From Bdellovibrionales bacterium (GTDB lineage Bacteria > Bdellovibrionota > UBA1018): a DNA stretch of 64,000 nt. A program made the translations under genes and the position numbers. Under the pieces are notes generated by a model. It was not told the DNA's origin. It searched no databases and saw only the letters and a list, made by a program, of their open reading frames with translations. Below, piece after piece: positions 1-9,879 of the stretch; position 1 is the first letter of the stretch, and each line of letters begins with the position of its first letter. The stretch covers positions 96,501 through 160,500 of the forward strand of contig JAFEAP010000013.1 of NCBI GenBank assembly GCA_018266355.1, written 5' to 3'.

Positions 1-282
1 GTCGTCGACCCGACGGCGACCTTCGCGAAGGTGAATGCGAACGTCCTCCAACCGAAGTGCGTCGGCTGCCACAGCGGCGGATCGCCGCAGGGCGGGATCG
101 ACCTCTCGAGCTACGCGGCCGTCGTGAAACAAACCGTGATCTACGACCCGGCCTCGAGCGGCCTCTACACCTCGGTTCTTTCGAACGCGAGCCCGCTCAT
201 GCCGCTCGGAGGATCGATGCTCTCGTCGACCGACCAGGACTTGATCAAGAACTGGATCATCAACGGCACTCCGAATAACTAG
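1..282 (+). CDS. c-type cytochrome domain protein, 3' end only
   Basis: The reading frame is open from the first base, so the gene begins outside the window; the GTG at 31 is internal. The visible 93 residues contain one heme c attachment motif, CVGCH, followed by a Gly-rich stretch and an IDLSSY segment, and a Met in PLMPLGG that could be the distal heme ligand. This pattern is known from small cytochrome c domains at the end of larger exported proteins. It would act in the periplasm in electron transfer or as part of an oxidoreductase. The rest of the protein, and so the partner domain, cannot be seen. Confidence 0.75.
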   Translation, partial: VVDPTATFAKVNANVLQPKCVGCHSGGSPQGGIDLSSYAAVVKQTVIYDPASSGLYTSVLSNASPLMPLGGSMLSSTDQDLIKNWIINGTPNN

Positions 283-406
283 CGACGTCCGCGAGGACGC
301 CGTCGGCTGAAAGGTCCGAAGGGGCGCCCGCTCGCGAGAATACGCGATTTGAACCTGTATCCAGGCTGGCCACGATATCGGAAGTCTCTGCGACAGTACC
401 GCCCTT

Positions 407-427
407 TGTTCAGAACGGATCTGAACA
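407..427. repeat. small inverted repeat
   Basis: Perfect 8-base arms TGTTCAGA and TCTGAACA around a 5-base loop lie in the 250-base gap between the cytochrome end and rplQ. There is no T-run, so it is not an obvious terminator. It may be an operator or an RNA hairpin. Nothing else is recognisable at 283-436. Confidence 0.35.
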
Positions 428-436
428 GGATGGTTC

Positions 437-473
437 GAAAAGAGAAAGGCCGACCCCGAATCGGGATCGGCCT
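437..473 (-). terminator. Rho-independent terminator of the alpha operon
   Basis: Read on the minus strand, a long stem (AGGCCGA paired with TCGGCCT, continued by CCCGA/TCGGG) is followed by TTTCTCTTTT. It lies about 60 bases after the rplQ stop and closes the ribosomal cluster. Confidence 0.8.
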
Positions 474-532
474 CTTAACTTAAGAGCCGCTTTCGCAACT
501 CACGACGACGCCGAAGCGTCGCTTAAGAACGC

Positions 533-1123
533 TTACGCGTCCTTCTTCGTGGTCTTCTTCGCAGCCGGCTTCTTCTCCGTTTTCGCGGCCTTTTCGGCCT
601 TCGGAGCTTTCGCCTTCTTTTCCTTCTTTTCGCCGGTCGCCGAAGCTTCCTTCTTCGCTTGCTTACCGAACATCTTGCGGAAGCGGGCGAACGGATCGGC
701 CGGGGCTTGGGCTTGAGCGGAATCCGCGCCTTCGGCCTTCGGCTTTTTCTTCTTATCGACGATCACGGCGTCGACGAGCTGAACGACGGCCATTTCGGCG
801 GCGTCGCCCCAGCGGCGATCGGAGAGCTTCAGGATGCGGGTGTAACCGCCGTTCCGGGAAGCGTAGCGCTTGGCGAGGTCGCCGAAGAGCTTTTTCACGA
901 CGAGTTCGTCGCGCGTGCGATCGAAAGCGAGACGGCGGGAGGCCGGCGTGCCTTTTTTCGCGAGGGTGATGAGGCGGTCGACGTGGCGGCGGATTTCCTT
1001 CGCCTTCTCGACCGTCGTCACGACTTGCTCGTGCGTGATGATGGAGTTGGACATGTTCTTGAACATGGCCTTCCGGTGGGAGGTATTCCGGCCGAATTTA
1101 CGGCCATCTACTGCGTGTCTCAT
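533..1123 (-). CDS. rplQ: 50S ribosomal protein L17
   Basis: L17 binds 23S rRNA near the polypeptide exit side. The first ~120 residues match the family ([20 protein letters not shown] start, [16 protein letters not shown]). After residue ~125 comes a tail of about 70 residues rich in Lys, Ala and Glu with no family counterpart, so the protein is 196 residues against a usual 115-130. It is the last gene of the cluster, 24 bases after rpoA. The tail is one of several low-complexity extensions on ribosomal proteins in this window. Confidence 0.97.
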   Translation of the reverse strand: MRHAVDGRKFGRNTSHRKAMFKNMSNSIITHEQVVTTVEKAKEIRRHVDRLITLAKKGTPASRRLAFDRTRDELVVKKLFGDLAKRYASRNGGYTRILKLSDRRWGDAAEMAVVQLVDAVIVDKKKKPKAEGADSAQAQAPADPFARFRKMFGKQAKKEASATGEKKEKKAKAPKAEKAAKTEKKPAAKKTTKKDA

Positions 1124-1147
1124 TCTCTAAGTTCCTTTAACTGCTTC

Positions 1148-2236
1148 TTAGTCTTCGATGTCGTCGTCGGAATCATCGAAGTCGTCGCCGGCTTCGCGAT
1201 CGCTCATGATTTTGCTCTCATCGACGTCGGAGTCAGCCGGTTTCGGAGGCTGGCTCGGAGCGACGAAGCCGTCGAGCTTCATTCCGAGGGAGAGGCCCAT
1301 CTCGGAAAGAATGTCTTTGATCTCGTTCAGGGACTTCCGGCCGAAGTTCTTCGTCTTCAGCATTTCGGCTTCCGTCTTTTGGACGAGTTCGTAGATGTAC
1401 TTGATGTTGGCGTTCTGGAGGCAGTTCGCCGAACGAACAGACAGTTCGAGCTCTTCGACCGAACGGTAGAGGTTCGGGTTGAATTGCGGCTGGCCCTTCA
1501 CTTCTTCCATCAGGGTCGGCTCTTCTTCTTCCTCGAAGTTGAGGAAGATCGAGAGTTGATCCTTGAGGATCTTCGAAGCGAGACCGACGGAATCTTCCGG
1601 CTTCACGGAGCCGTCCGTCCACACTTCCATCGTGAGCTTGTCGTAGTCGGTACGCTGTCCGACGCGCGACTGGGTGACCGTGTAGTTCACGCGGCGGATC
1701 GGCGAGAAGAACGAGTCGATCGCGATCCAGCCAACGCCCATGTCGTCGGTCTTGTTGGATTCGGCGGCGACGTAGCCGCGGCCGCGCTTCACGCGGATCT
1801 CGGCCTTGATCTTACCGCCCTTACCGATCGTGGCGATGTGTTGGTCCGGGTTGAGGACTTGGACGTTGTCCGAGCCCATGATGTCGGAGGCCTTCACGTC
1901 GCACGGACCGACTTTGTCGATCGTGACGGTGGCTTCTTCGGCGTGCAGCTTGAAGCGGACTTCCTTCAGGTTCAGGATGATTTCGGCGACGTCTTCCGTC
2001 ACGTCCGGAACCGCGGTGAACTCGTGCAGGACGCCGTCCATCTTCACGGCCGTGACGGCCGCGCCTTGGAGCGACGAGAGGAGGACGCGGCGGAGCGAAT
2101 TGCCGAGCGTGAGGCCGTAACCGCGTTCGAGCGGCTTCGCGACGAATTTGCCGTAGCCTTCGGAGAGCGATTCTTTATCGACGTCGAGCGCCTTCGGCTT
2201 GATCAGGTCGCGCCAGTTTTTTTCGAGATTTCCCAT
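1148..2236 (-). CDS. rpoA: RNA polymerase alpha subunit
   Basis: Scaffold for polymerase assembly and contact point for UP elements and activators. The 362-residue protein has the N-terminal dimerisation domain ([21 protein letters not shown] around residues 37-57) and the C-terminal domain with helix-hairpin-helix ([27 protein letters not shown]). It ends in a very acidic tail ([12 protein letters not shown]) longer than usual. AAGGA lies ten bases before the ATG. It is in the standard alpha-operon position between rpsD and rplQ. Confidence 0.98.
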   Translation of the reverse strand: MGNLEKNWRDLIKPKALDVDKESLSEGYGKFVAKPLERGYGLTLGNSLRRVLLSSLQGAAVTAVKMDGVLHEFTAVPDVTEDVAEIILNLKEVRFKLHAEEATVTIDKVGPCDVKASDIMGSDNVQVLNPDQHIATIGKGGKIKAEIRVKRGRGYVAAESNKTDDMGVGWIAIDSFFSPIRRVNYTVTQSRVGQRTDYDKLTMEVWTDGSVKPEDSVGLASKILKDQLSIFLNFEEEEEPTLMEEVKGQPQFNPNLYRSVEELELSVRSANCLQNANIKYIYELVQKTEAEMLKTKNFGRKSLNEIKDILSEMGLSLGMKLDGFVAPSQPPKPADSDVDESKIMSDREAGDDFDDSDDDIED

Positions 2237-2316
2237 TTTCGTTTTTTCCTTTTCCTAAGACCCCTCGCCGTTCACGTCTTGTCCCGGCCATGCGGAGTGT
2301 TTCGGTTAAGCCGCGT

Positions 2317-2342
2317 GCCGGAAGGCTTCGTATCCTTCCGGC
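2317..2342 (-). promoter_or_regulatory. hairpin in the rpsD-rpoA spacer
   Basis: A perfect 9-base-pair stem (GCCGGAAGG/CCTTCCGGC) with an 8-base loop lies in the 127-base rpsD-rpoA spacer, one of the longer gaps of the cluster. There is no T-run. It may be an RNA processing or stability element that uncouples rpoA expression from the ribosomal genes. Confidence 0.45.
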
Positions 2343-2363
2343 CCGGGCGGTGTTGTTGACTGC

Positions 2364-2990
<627 letters not shown>

Positions 2991-3007
2991 AATCTTAATA
3001 CCTTCGA

Positions 3008-3457
3008 TTAGACGCGGCGGCGCTTAGGAGGGCGGCAACCGTTGTGAGGGATGGGCGTCACGTCTTCGATCGACGTCACGCGGATGCCAGCAGACGAAAT
3101 CGCGCGGAGAGCGGATTCGCGACCGGCGCCCGGGCCGGAGACGTACACGCTGCAGGAGCGCATTCCGCCTTCAGCCGCCTTGCGAGCAGCGTCTTCCGCC
3201 GCGACCTGCGCCGCGAACGGAGTGTTCTTACGCGAGCCGCGGAAGCCTTTTCCGCCGGCGCTCGCCCATGCGATCGCGTTCCCCATCGGGTCCGTGATCG
3301 TCACGATCGTGTTGTTGAAGGAAGAGAGCACGTACACGTTGCCCGTGACGGAGCCCTTCTTGCTCTTCTTTACTTTCTTGGCCGCATCGGTCGCGCCGGC
3401 TTCAGTGGCGGGCGCCGCGGTCTTCTCGGTTTTCGTTTCAGTCTTCGTTTCAGACAT
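3008..3457 (-). CDS. rpsK: 30S ribosomal protein S11
   Basis: Platform protein of the 30S subunit near the E site. The core ([18 protein letters not shown], ending [11 protein letters not shown]) is canonical. About 35 extra residues at the N-terminus are rich in Thr, Lys, Glu and Ala. The ATG at 3457 is preferred because GGAG lies ten bases upstream; a TTG two codons earlier is the alternative. It lies between rpsM and rpsD in the usual order. Confidence 0.95.
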   Translation of the reverse strand: MSETKTETKTEKTAAPATEAGATDAAKKVKKSKKGSVTGNVYVLSSFNNTIVTITDPMGNAIAWASAGGKGFRGSRKNTPFAAQVAAEDAARKAAEGGMRSCSVYVSGPGAGRESALRAISSAGIRVTSIEDVTPIPHNGCRPPKRRRV

Positions 3458-3485
3458 TTTCAATACACTCCGATAATTTCAGAAA

Positions 3486-3869
3486 TTACTTCATCGCCTT
3501 GACGGACTTCTTACCCGCGATCGCGACGGCCGGTCCCTTACGGGTGCGCGCGTTCGAGTGGGTCCGCTGACCACGGACCGGGAGACCTTTACGGTGCCGG
3601 TTGCCGCGGTACGTGCCGAGGTCGACGAGACGTTTGATGGCGAGGGAGATTTCGCGGCGAAGATCGCCTTCGACGCGAATGTCTTTTTCCATCGCTTCAC
3701 GGATGTTTTGGAGGTCGGTTTCGGAGAGGTCGTCGGTCTTCTTGTTCTTGTCGACCTTCGCGTCCGCGCAGATCTTCTTCGCGGTCGAGGTCCCGACGCC
3801 GTAGATGTAAGTCAGGGCGACTTCCATCCGCTTGTTCCGAGGCAAATCAACACCAGCAATACGTGCCAT
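3486..3869 (-). CDS. rpsM: 30S ribosomal protein S13
   Basis: 30S head protein contacting tRNA and bridging to the 50S subunit. The 127-residue protein has the family start [14 protein letters not shown], the helix-two-turn-helix region [13 protein letters not shown], and the conserved end [15 protein letters not shown]. It follows rpmJ by 16 bases. Confidence 0.97.
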   Translation of the reverse strand: MARIAGVDLPRNKRMEVALTYIYGVGTSTAKKICADAKVDKNKKTDDLSETDLQNIREAMEKDIRVEGDLRREISLAIKRLVDLGTYRGNRHRKGLPVRGQRTHSNARTRKGPAVAIAGKKSVKAMK

Positions 3870-3885
3870 TACGCTGAACCTTTCC

Positions 3886-3999
3886 TTATCCCTGACGCTG
3901 CTTGTGGCGCGGGTTAGTGCAAATCACGCGAACCACACCGGCCCGACGGATCACCTTACATTTTTCACAGATTTTTTTTACGGACGCGCGAACTTTCAT
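3886..3999 (-). CDS. rpmJ: 50S ribosomal protein L36
   Basis: The 37-residue frame begins [15 protein letters not shown] and ends NPRHKQRQG. The zinc-ribbon ligands (Cys11, Cys14, Cys27, His32) are all present, so this is the zinc-binding paralogue. AAAGGGTGG precedes the ATG. It lies directly upstream of rpsM as in most bacteria. infA, often the gene just upstream, is absent. Confidence 0.96.
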   Translation of the reverse strand: MKVRASVKKICEKCKVIRRAGVVRVICTNPRHKQRQG

Positions 4000-4191
4000 G
4001 GACGAATCCACCCTTTCTTCGGCCGCTCGTTGCGAGAAGCCTTCAGACCTTTACACACCTCGTATTGAACGAAGCGCTTCGTCGGTCGTTAAGTTTTCGA
4101 TCTTCGCGAATCGAAAACCCCTATTTCACACGGTCGGGACGCGAGGAATACTCATCGCGGACATACCGTGAACCCTTCAAAAGTTGTTCGG

Positions 4192-4220
4192 TTCTAACCT
4201 CACTCACCACCGGAGATCAA
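4192..4220 (-). promoter_or_regulatory. candidate promoter for rpmJ-rpsM-rpsK-rpsD-rpoA-rplQ
   Basis: On the minus strand TTGATC and TTAGAA are separated by 17 bases in the 297-base gap between map and rpmJ, the largest gap inside the cluster. A separate alpha-operon promoter here is plausible. The rest of the gap (4000-4296) has no supportable gene. Confidence 0.35.
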
Positions 4221-4296
4221 CCGTATAGTGCGCAGCACTCAAGCAATCAGCGCGCAGCATTTTAGATGATCCGACGGCCGAAAATCCGGGCCTAGA

Positions 4297-5049
4297 TCAA
4301 GCCAGTGCGGTTAGGATCACCGGGCCGTTTTCGGTGATCGCGACGGTGTGTTCAAAGTGCGCGGAGAGCGACTTATCCGTCGTGACCGCGGTCCAGCCGT
4401 CCTGAAGAACACGCACGTCTGGACGCCCCGCGTTAATCATCGGCTCGATCGCGAGGACCATTCCGGTTTTTAGAACCATCCCTTTCCCTTTCGGGCCGTA
4501 ATTCGGGACCTGGGGGTCTTCATGGAGGGCACGACCGATGCCGTGACCGACGAACTCGCGGACGACGCTGAAACCGGCCGCTTCGGCGTGCGCCTGGACC
4601 GCGTGCCCGATATCAAAGACGCGATTTCCCGGCTTCGCCTCGGCGATCCCCCTCAGGAGCGACTCCTGGGTAATTTTAAGCAGTTTTTCAGCCTCGGGAG
4701 CGACCTTACCGATCGCCACGCTCCGGGCGGTGTCGCCGTACCAGCCGTCCTTGATCACGCCGAAATCGAGACCGACGATATCTCCGTCCTTCAGGACCCG
4801 CTTCTTCGAGGGGATCCCGTGGACGACTTCGTCGTTTACCGAGATGCAAACGCAGGCCGGAAACCCGTGGTAGCCCTTGAAGGCCGGTGTAACGCCCGCT
4901 TCCTTGCACATCGTCTCGGCCAGGTGGTCGAGATCCCAGGTCGAAACACCCGGCTTCGCCATCTGACACATTGCGTCAAGAATGCGAGCCGTGGTCAATC
5001 CGGCCGCTCGCATGAGTTCGATTTCGCGTTCCGACTTTACCGTCACCAT
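4297..5049 (-). CDS. map: methionine aminopeptidase, type I
   Basis: Removes the initiator Met from nascent proteins after deformylation. The 250-residue length is typical of type I. Metal-ligand contexts are visible: Asp in LDFG, Asp in GDTAR, His in GHGIG, Glu in AIEPM and Glu in FEHTVAI. It starts four bases after adk, in the common secY-adk-map order. The substrate-preparing deformylase is encoded at 39118-39723. Confidence 0.96.
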   Translation of the reverse strand: MVTVKSEREIELMRAAGLTTARILDAMCQMAKPGVSTWDLDHLAETMCKEAGVTPAFKGYHGFPACVCISVNDEVVHGIPSKKRVLKDGDIVGLDFGVIKDGWYGDTARSVAIGKVAPEAEKLLKITQESLLRGIAEAKPGNRVFDIGHAVQAHAEAAGFSVVREFVGHGIGRALHEDPQVPNYGPKGKGMVLKTGMVLAIEPMINAGRPDVRVLQDGWTAVTTDKSLSAHFEHTVAITENGPVILTALA

Positions 5050-5053
5050 GAGT

Positions 5054-5692
5054 TTAAATCGCCTTCTGCAGGGCTTCGAAAACCATGTCCATCGGCTGGA
5101 TGGCGTCGAGGGTCTTCAATTTCCCTTGGCCCGCGTAGAACGCGACGAGCGGCGCGGTTTGCGCGTGATAGACGTTCAAGCGCTTCGCAATGACCGACTC
5201 GTGATCGTCGTCCCGCTGGACGACCGAACCCCCGCATTTATCGCAAACACCGTCGACCTTCGTCGGCATCGTGATCACGTGATACATCGTCCCGCACTTC
5301 GTGCAGGTGCGGCGCCCGGAAAGGCGTCCGACGAGCTCCGAATCGTCGATCTTGAACTCGATCGCCCGATCGACCTTGAGCCCTTTCGCCGCGAGCATGG
5401 AATCCAGCGCCTCGGCTTGGGGAATCGTGCGCGGAAATCCGTCGAAGATGAATCCGTTCGCGCAATCCGGATCCTCGATCCGGGCCTTGATCATCCCGAT
5501 CACGACTTCGTCCGGAACGAGCTGGCCGTCATCCATGAACTTCTTCGCGGCGAGACCCATCGGGGTTTTTTGCGCGATGTTCGCGCGGAACATGTCACCC
5601 GTCGAAAGCTGCGGCCAGTTCTTCTTCGCCGTCAGACGTTTCGCTTGGGTGCCCTTTCCGGAGCCCGGAGGGCCCAAGAAAATCAGGATCAT
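5054..5692 (-). CDS. adk: adenylate kinase
   Basis: Interconverts ATP+AMP and 2 ADP. The 212-residue protein starts with the P-loop GPPGSGKGTQ and has the NMP-binding and DGFPRT motifs. The LID contains two CxxC pairs (CTKC and CDKC), so it is the structural-zinc form. The ATG overlaps the secY stop by four bases (ATGA), indicating translational coupling. Confidence 0.97.
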   Translation of the reverse strand: MILIFLGPPGSGKGTQAKRLTAKKNWPQLSTGDMFRANIAQKTPMGLAAKKFMDDGQLVPDEVVIGMIKARIEDPDCANGFIFDGFPRTIPQAEALDSMLAAKGLKVDRAIEFKIDDSELVGRLSGRRTCTKCGTMYHVITMPTKVDGVCDKCGGSVVQRDDDHESVIAKRLNVYHAQTAPLVAFYAGQGKLKTLDAIQPMDMVFEALQKAI

Positions 5693-6993
5693 GAGAAGAC
5701 CGTTCGACCCTTGAGCCGGGAGTGCTTCATGAAACCTTCGTAGTTTCGAGTGAGGAGATACGTTTCGATCTGCGCGACGGTGTCGAGGGCGACACCGACC
5801 AGGATCAGGACGGACGTGCCGCCGAAATAGAACGGAACCTTCATCGTCTGCGTGAAGAGCGTCGGGAGCACGCAGATCGCGGCCATGTAGACGGCGCCGC
5901 CGAGCGTGATCCTGCCGAGCACGTAATCGATGTACTGCTCGGTCGCTTCTCCCGGACGGATGCCCGGGATAAAGCCGCCGTTTTTCTTCAGGTTCTCCGC
6001 GACGTCGTCGGTTTTGAAGACGACGGCGGTGTAGAAATACGTGAAGAAGACGATGAGGACTACGAAGAGGATCTCGTAGAGCATCGAGCCCGGCTGGATC
6101 ATCTGCGTAAAGTCTTGAATGTACTTGATCCGAGAGAACGCCGCGAACGTCGCCGGGAACATAAGGAGCGACGAAGCGAAGATCGGCGGGATAACGCCGG
6201 AGACGTTCACCTTCAGCGGGAGGAACGTGTTTTGGCCGCCGTATACCTTACGTCCGATCACGCGCTTCGCGTATTGGATCGGAATCCGGCGGGCGCCACG
6301 TTCGACGAAGATGATCGCGTAGAACGTGACGAGGATGATCGCGAGCACGATCAGGATCTTCAAGAAGCTGAGTTCGCCCGAGCGATAGAGCGAAAGCGCG
6401 CTGCCGATGCCGGTCGGGATGCGGGCCGCGATCCCGGCGTAGATCAGGACGGAAGTTCCGTTCCCGATGCCGTGCTCGGACATCTGCTCGCCGATCCACA
6501 TGAGGAAGAGCGTGCCCGCGGTCAGCGTGATCACGGTCATCACGACGAAGGTGAAGCCCGGGTGCAGGACGACGGCCGGATTCTGGTAGTTTTGGAGTTG
6601 GGTCGCGATGCCGGTGCCTTGGATGATCGCGAGGAGAACCGCGCCGTAGCGCGTGTACTGGGTGATCTTCTTTCGACCTTGCTCGCCTTCCTTCTGCAAC
6701 TCGTGGAAGTACGGAACGACGACCGTGAGGAGCTGGAAAATAATCGAGGAAGAGATGTACGGCATGATGCCGAGAGCGAAGACGGAGAAACGTTCGAGCG
6801 CGCCGCCGGAGAAGAGATTGAAGAAACCGAAGATGGTTCCTTGCATCGATTCGAAAACTTGCTTCAAAGCCGCGCCGTCCACCCCCGGAGTCGGGATGTG
6901 CACGCCGAGGCGATAGATCGCGAGCATGCCTACGGTGAACAACACGCGTTTCCGAAGTTCTTCGATTCTAAAAATGCCAGCGATACCGGACAT
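5689..6993 (-). CDS. secY: preprotein translocase subunit SecY
   Basis: Central channel of the Sec translocon, needed by the many signal-peptide proteins in this window. The 434-residue protein shows the ten-helix pattern with the plug region (IPTPGVDG), IMPYISSSIIFQLL and the C-terminal RNYEGFMKHSRLKGR. It is separated from rplO by 146 bases containing a terminator-like hairpin, so it probably has its own expression control. Confidence 0.97.
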   Translation of the reverse strand: MSGIAGIFRIEELRKRVLFTVGMLAIYRLGVHIPTPGVDGAALKQVFESMQGTIFGFFNLFSGGALERFSVFALGIMPYISSSIIFQLLTVVVPYFHELQKEGEQGRKKITQYTRYGAVLLAIIQGTGIATQLQNYQNPAVVLHPGFTFVVMTVITLTAGTLFLMWIGEQMSEHGIGNGTSVLIYAGIAARIPTGIGSALSLYRSGELSFLKILIVLAIILVTFYAIIFVERGARRIPIQYAKRVIGRKVYGGQNTFLPLKVNVSGVIPPIFASSLLMFPATFAAFSRIKYIQDFTQMIQPGSMLYEILFVVLIVFFTYFYTAVVFKTDDVAENLKKNGGFIPGIRPGEATEQYIDYVLGRITLGGAVYMAAICVLPTLFTQTMKVPFYFGGTSVLILVGVALDTVAQIETYLLTRNYEGFMKHSRLKGRTVFS

Positions 6994-7037
6994 GAATGGG
7001 TTTCCTCGTCTCGATAGACTTGAACTCGACGGACATG

Positions 7038-7078
7038 AAAAGGCCCGGGCGATCCGATATTTGGATCGTCCAGGCCTT
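7038..7078 (-). terminator. terminator or attenuator between rplO and secY
   Basis: On the minus strand a stem (AGGCCTGGACGATCC paired with GGATCGCCCGGGCCT, two mismatches) is followed by TTTT. It lies between rplO and secY, within what is usually a continuous spc operon. Confidence 0.65.
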
Positions 7079-7139
7079 CATATATCACCTGAACTGGGGC
7101 CTATGCGAAAGCGTTATTTCTTCGCCGGCCCCCGTTTGA

Positions 7140-7634
7140 TTACTTCTGAGCGGCGGCTTTCTTTTCGCGCTTTTTACCTTCCGGGATCGGGATCAGATTG
7201 ATCGTCCCGCCGGCCTTCTTGATCTTTTCCGCGGCCGCTTCCGAAACGCGGTGAGCCTTGATCGCAAACGCCTGGGTGATCTCGCCCGTCGCGAGAATCG
7301 TAAGGCGGTCGAAACGGCCCTTAACAATTCCGGCCTCCTGGAGGCTTTCGAGCGAAACGTCCTTTACGGACTTCCCGAGCTTCGAGAGCTCCGAGAGGTT
7401 CACGACGGCGTTCGAACGACGGTGAATGTTCGTGAATCCTTTTTTCGGGATCCGGCGATACATCGGCATCTGGCCGCCTTCGAACCCCGGACGAACAGAG
7501 CCGCCCGAGCGAGCGAGCTGACCCTTATCGCCTTTACCGGCGGTAGCGCCGAGGCCGGAGCCTGAACCGCGGCCGAGCCGTTTACGGCTGGTGGTGGCGC
7601 CCGGGTGTTTCTTGATCGTATTGAGTCTCAGCAT
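7140..7634 (-). CDS. rplO: 50S ribosomal protein L15
   Basis: Late-assembly 50S protein. The 164-residue product has the family N-terminus (RLGRGSGSGLGATAGKG), FEGGQMPMYRRIPKKGF and a basic C-terminal tail. It lies 88 bases downstream of rpmD and upstream of the terminator-like hairpin before secY. Confidence 0.96.
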   Translation of the reverse strand: MLRLNTIKKHPGATTSRKRLGRGSGSGLGATAGKGDKGQLARSGGSVRPGFEGGQMPMYRRIPKKGFTNIHRRSNAVVNLSELSKLGKSVKDVSLESLQEAGIVKGRFDRLTILATGEITQAFAIKAHRVSEAAAEKIKKAGGTINLIPIPEGKKREKKAAAQK

Positions 7635-7722
7635 GTTCTTCTCTTCTTTCTGCTAACGCTTCAGGCGCCCGAATACGGGGCCGTCCACTCGCATGGGTTT
7701 AGGTTTTACGACGGAGACGCGA

Positions 7723-7980
7723 TTAACGCGTTTCGCCGACGATTTCAACCAGGTGCAGCACCTTCTTGATCATGCCGCGGACCGCGGACGTGTTCTCGAG
7801 GGTGACGACTTGCTCGCGGCGCTTCAGGCCGAGGCCGTTCACGCAAGCGCGCTGGTTCGGGTTGCACGCGATCGTGCCCTTGGCGAGCTTGATCGTGATC
7901 GTGCGCTTCGCGCCGGCGGCTTTCTTCGCCTTGGCTTCAACCGGAGCTTTTTTCTTCGTTTCGGTGGACTTCGTGGCCAT
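7723..7980 (-). CDS. rpmD: 50S ribosomal protein L30
   Basis: The last ~60 residues (ITIKLAKGTIACNPNQRACV, LGLKRREQVV, MIKKVLHLVEI) are canonical L30. A Lys/Ala/Thr-rich extension of about 25 residues precedes them, giving 85 residues against a usual 58-62. It lies between rpsE (nine-base gap) and rplO. Confidence 0.94.
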   Translation of the reverse strand: MATKSTETKKKAPVEAKAKKAAGAKRTITIKLAKGTIACNPNQRACVNGLGLKRREQVVTLENTSAVRGMIKKVLHLVEIVGETR

Positions 7981-7989
7981 GAGGGCTCC

Positions 7990-8508
7990 TTACTCCAGGA
8001 TTTCCGCGACGGTCTTACCGCGGGCCGCGGCGATCTCGCTGAATTGACGGAGTTGCTTGAGGGCGTCGAACGTCGCGCGAACCACGTTGTGCGGGTTATC
8101 GCGCTTGATCGACTTCGTCAGGATGTTTTGGATACCGGCGACTTCGAGGATCGCACGGATGGAAGAGCTCGCGATGATCCCGGTCCCTTCCGGAGCCGGC
8201 TTCATGAGGACGCGGCTCGCGCCCCACTCGCCCACGACTTCGTGCGGGATCGAGGTGCCGGCCATCGAAACCTTCATCAGGTTCTTCTTCGCTTGCTTGC
8301 CGGCTTTCTTGATCGCTTCCGGAACTTCGCCCGCTTTACCGAGACCGACGCCGACTTGGCCCTTCTTATCACCCACCACGACGATCGCGGCGAAGCTGAA
8401 GCGGCGGCCACCTTTTACGACCTTCGCGCAGCGGTTGATATGAATAACCTTGTCTTCGAACTCGTCGCCTTCGCGGTTATCGCGGTTGTTTTGCCGTTCA
8501 AAAGCCAT
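7990..8508 (-). CDS. rpsE: 30S ribosomal protein S5
   Basis: Involved in translational fidelity and mRNA helicase activity at the entry channel. The 172-residue protein has the S5 N-terminal double-stranded RNA-binding domain ([26 protein letters not shown]-like [12 protein letters not shown]) and the C-terminal domain ([11 protein letters not shown]). Standard spc position after rplR. Confidence 0.97.
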   Translation of the reverse strand: MAFERQNNRDNREGDEFEDKVIHINRCAKVVKGGRRFSFAAIVVVGDKKGQVGVGLGKAGEVPEAIKKAGKQAKKNLMKVSMAGTSIPHEVVGEWGASRVLMKPAPEGTGIIASSSIRAILEVAGIQNILTKSIKRDNPHNVVRATFDALKQLRQFSEIAAARGKTVAEILE

Positions 8509-8528
8509 TTGGATTTATCTCCTAGGAA

Positions 8529-8906
8529 TTAAAATTTCAGTCCGCCTTCACGCGCGCCGTCGGCGAGAGCCTTCAGACGACCGTGATAGAGGTAACCGCT
8601 GCGATCGAACACGACCGCGTTGATGTTCTTCGCCGTGGCTTTCTTCGCAAGAAGAGCGCCGACCGCTTTCGCGCCTTCCGCGCCGCCCGGAGACTTGAGG
8701 TTCAAGCCTTCGTCCATCGTGGAAGCCGACACCAGGGTCACGCCCTTCACGTCGTCGATCAACTGAGCGTACATGTTCGCGTTCGAGCGGAAGACCGCGA
8801 GGCGCGGCTTGGACGCCGAACCTTCGATTTTCGCGCGAATCCGAGTCTTACGCTTGAAGCGGATCTGCTGCTTATTGCTGGTGGATTTACGAATTTTCGT
8901 TGCCAT
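8529..8906 (-). CDS. rplR: 50S ribosomal protein L18
   Basis: Binds 5S rRNA together with L5. The 125-residue protein has [24 protein letters not shown]-like MYAQLIDD and the C-terminal [20 protein letters not shown]. It lies between rplF and rpsE with short gaps. Confidence 0.97.
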   Translation of the reverse strand: MATKIRKSTSNKQQIRFKRKTRIRAKIEGSASKPRLAVFRSNANMYAQLIDDVKGVTLVSASTMDEGLNLKSPGGAEGAKAVGALLAKKATAKNINAVVFDRSGYLYHGRLKALADGAREGGLKF

Positions 8907-8915
8907 GTTTAATCC

Positions 8916-9461
8916 TTACTTCGCGCCGGCAGCTTTACCCTGCTTACGGATAATGTGCTCGTTCGTGTACTTGATGCCCTTGCCTTGGTACGGCTCCGGC
9001 GGGCGGAAACCGCGGACCTTGGCGGCGACTTCGCCGACCAACATCTTGTCCGCGCCAGAGATGGTGACGTGAGTGTTCGCGTCGACCTTCGCGGTGATCC
9101 CGACCGGCATCGTATAATCGATCTGGTGGGAGTAACCGACGTTCAGGGTGAGGACTTGGCCCTTCGTCGCCGCACGGAAACCGACGCCGACGATGTCGAG
9201 TTCTTTCGTGAAACCGGTCGAAACGCCGTGAACCATGTTGTGGATCAGCGTGCGGGTCAGTCCGAAGAGGGCCGCGGCCTTCACGGAGAGTTCCGGTTGC
9301 TTCACGACGAGGATTTGGTCCTTTTCGACCTTCGCCGTCACGCCGCGCGGGAGCTTGTGGGAGAGTTTGCCCTTCGGGCCTTCGACCTTCACCGTGTTAT
9401 CGGCGATGGCGACCTTCACTCCGGAAACGATCTTGATGGGTTGTTTACCTACGCGCGACAT
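8916..9461 (-). CDS. rplF: 50S ribosomal protein L6
   Basis: 50S protein near the sarcin-ricin loop and factor-binding site. The 181-residue protein starts MSRVGKQPIKI and has the two duplicated L6 domains and the conserved C-terminal PPEPYQGKGIKY. Only one base separates it from rpsH. Confidence 0.97.
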   Translation of the reverse strand: MSRVGKQPIKIVSGVKVAIADNTVKVEGPKGKLSHKLPRGVTAKVEKDQILVVKQPELSVKAAALFGLTRTLIHNMVHGVSTGFTKELDIVGVGFRAATKGQVLTLNVGYSHQIDYTMPVGITAKVDANTHVTISGADKMLVGEVAAKVRGFRPPEPYQGKGIKYTNEHIIRKQGKAAGAK

Positions 9462-9462
9462 C

Positions 9463-9861
9463 TTACCAAACCTCGCAAAGAAGCTCGCCGCCGATTTTGG
9501 CTTGGCGGGCTTTCGATCCCGTCATCACGCCTTTCGACGTGGAGACGATGGCGATTCCGGCGCCGCTGAGCGGACGCGGGAACGACTCATAACCCGAGTA
9601 GCGGCGGAGACCCGGACGCGACACGCGGCGGATGCCTTGGATCACGGACGAACCTTCGTCGGAGTACTTCAGGTAAACTTTGATCATCGGGATGCCGTCT
9701 TCGCGCGAGAGGCGGAAGTTCTTCACGTAACCCTCGTCCTTGAGAACGCGAACGATGTTCGCCTTCAGACGGGAGGCCGGGATCTCCACTTTCTCGTGCT
9801 TTTCGGAAGACGCGTTCCGAATTCTCGTCAACAAATCTGCAATCGGATCAGTCATGCTCAT
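9463..9861 (-). CDS. rpsH: 30S ribosomal protein S8
   Basis: Central-domain 16S rRNA binder and, in enterobacteria, spc operon repressor. The 132-residue protein starts MSMTDPIADLLTRIRNA and ends with the family pattern STSKGVMT and GGELLCEVW. Only 18 bases separate it from rplE; rpsN, which normally lies here, is absent. Confidence 0.97.
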   Translation of the reverse strand: MSMTDPIADLLTRIRNASSEKHEKVEIPASRLKANIVRVLKDEGYVKNFRLSREDGIPMIKVYLKYSDEGSSVIQGIRRVSRPGLRRYSGYESFPRPLSGAGIAIVSTSKGVMTGSKARQAKIGGELLCEVW

Positions 9862-9879
9862 AATTTATGTACCCCGCTC

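Noticed and set aside
320..405. GATTTGAACC stretch resembling the T-loop of a minus-strand tRNA
   Set aside because: No matching T-stem, anticodon stem or acceptor stem can be drawn around it.
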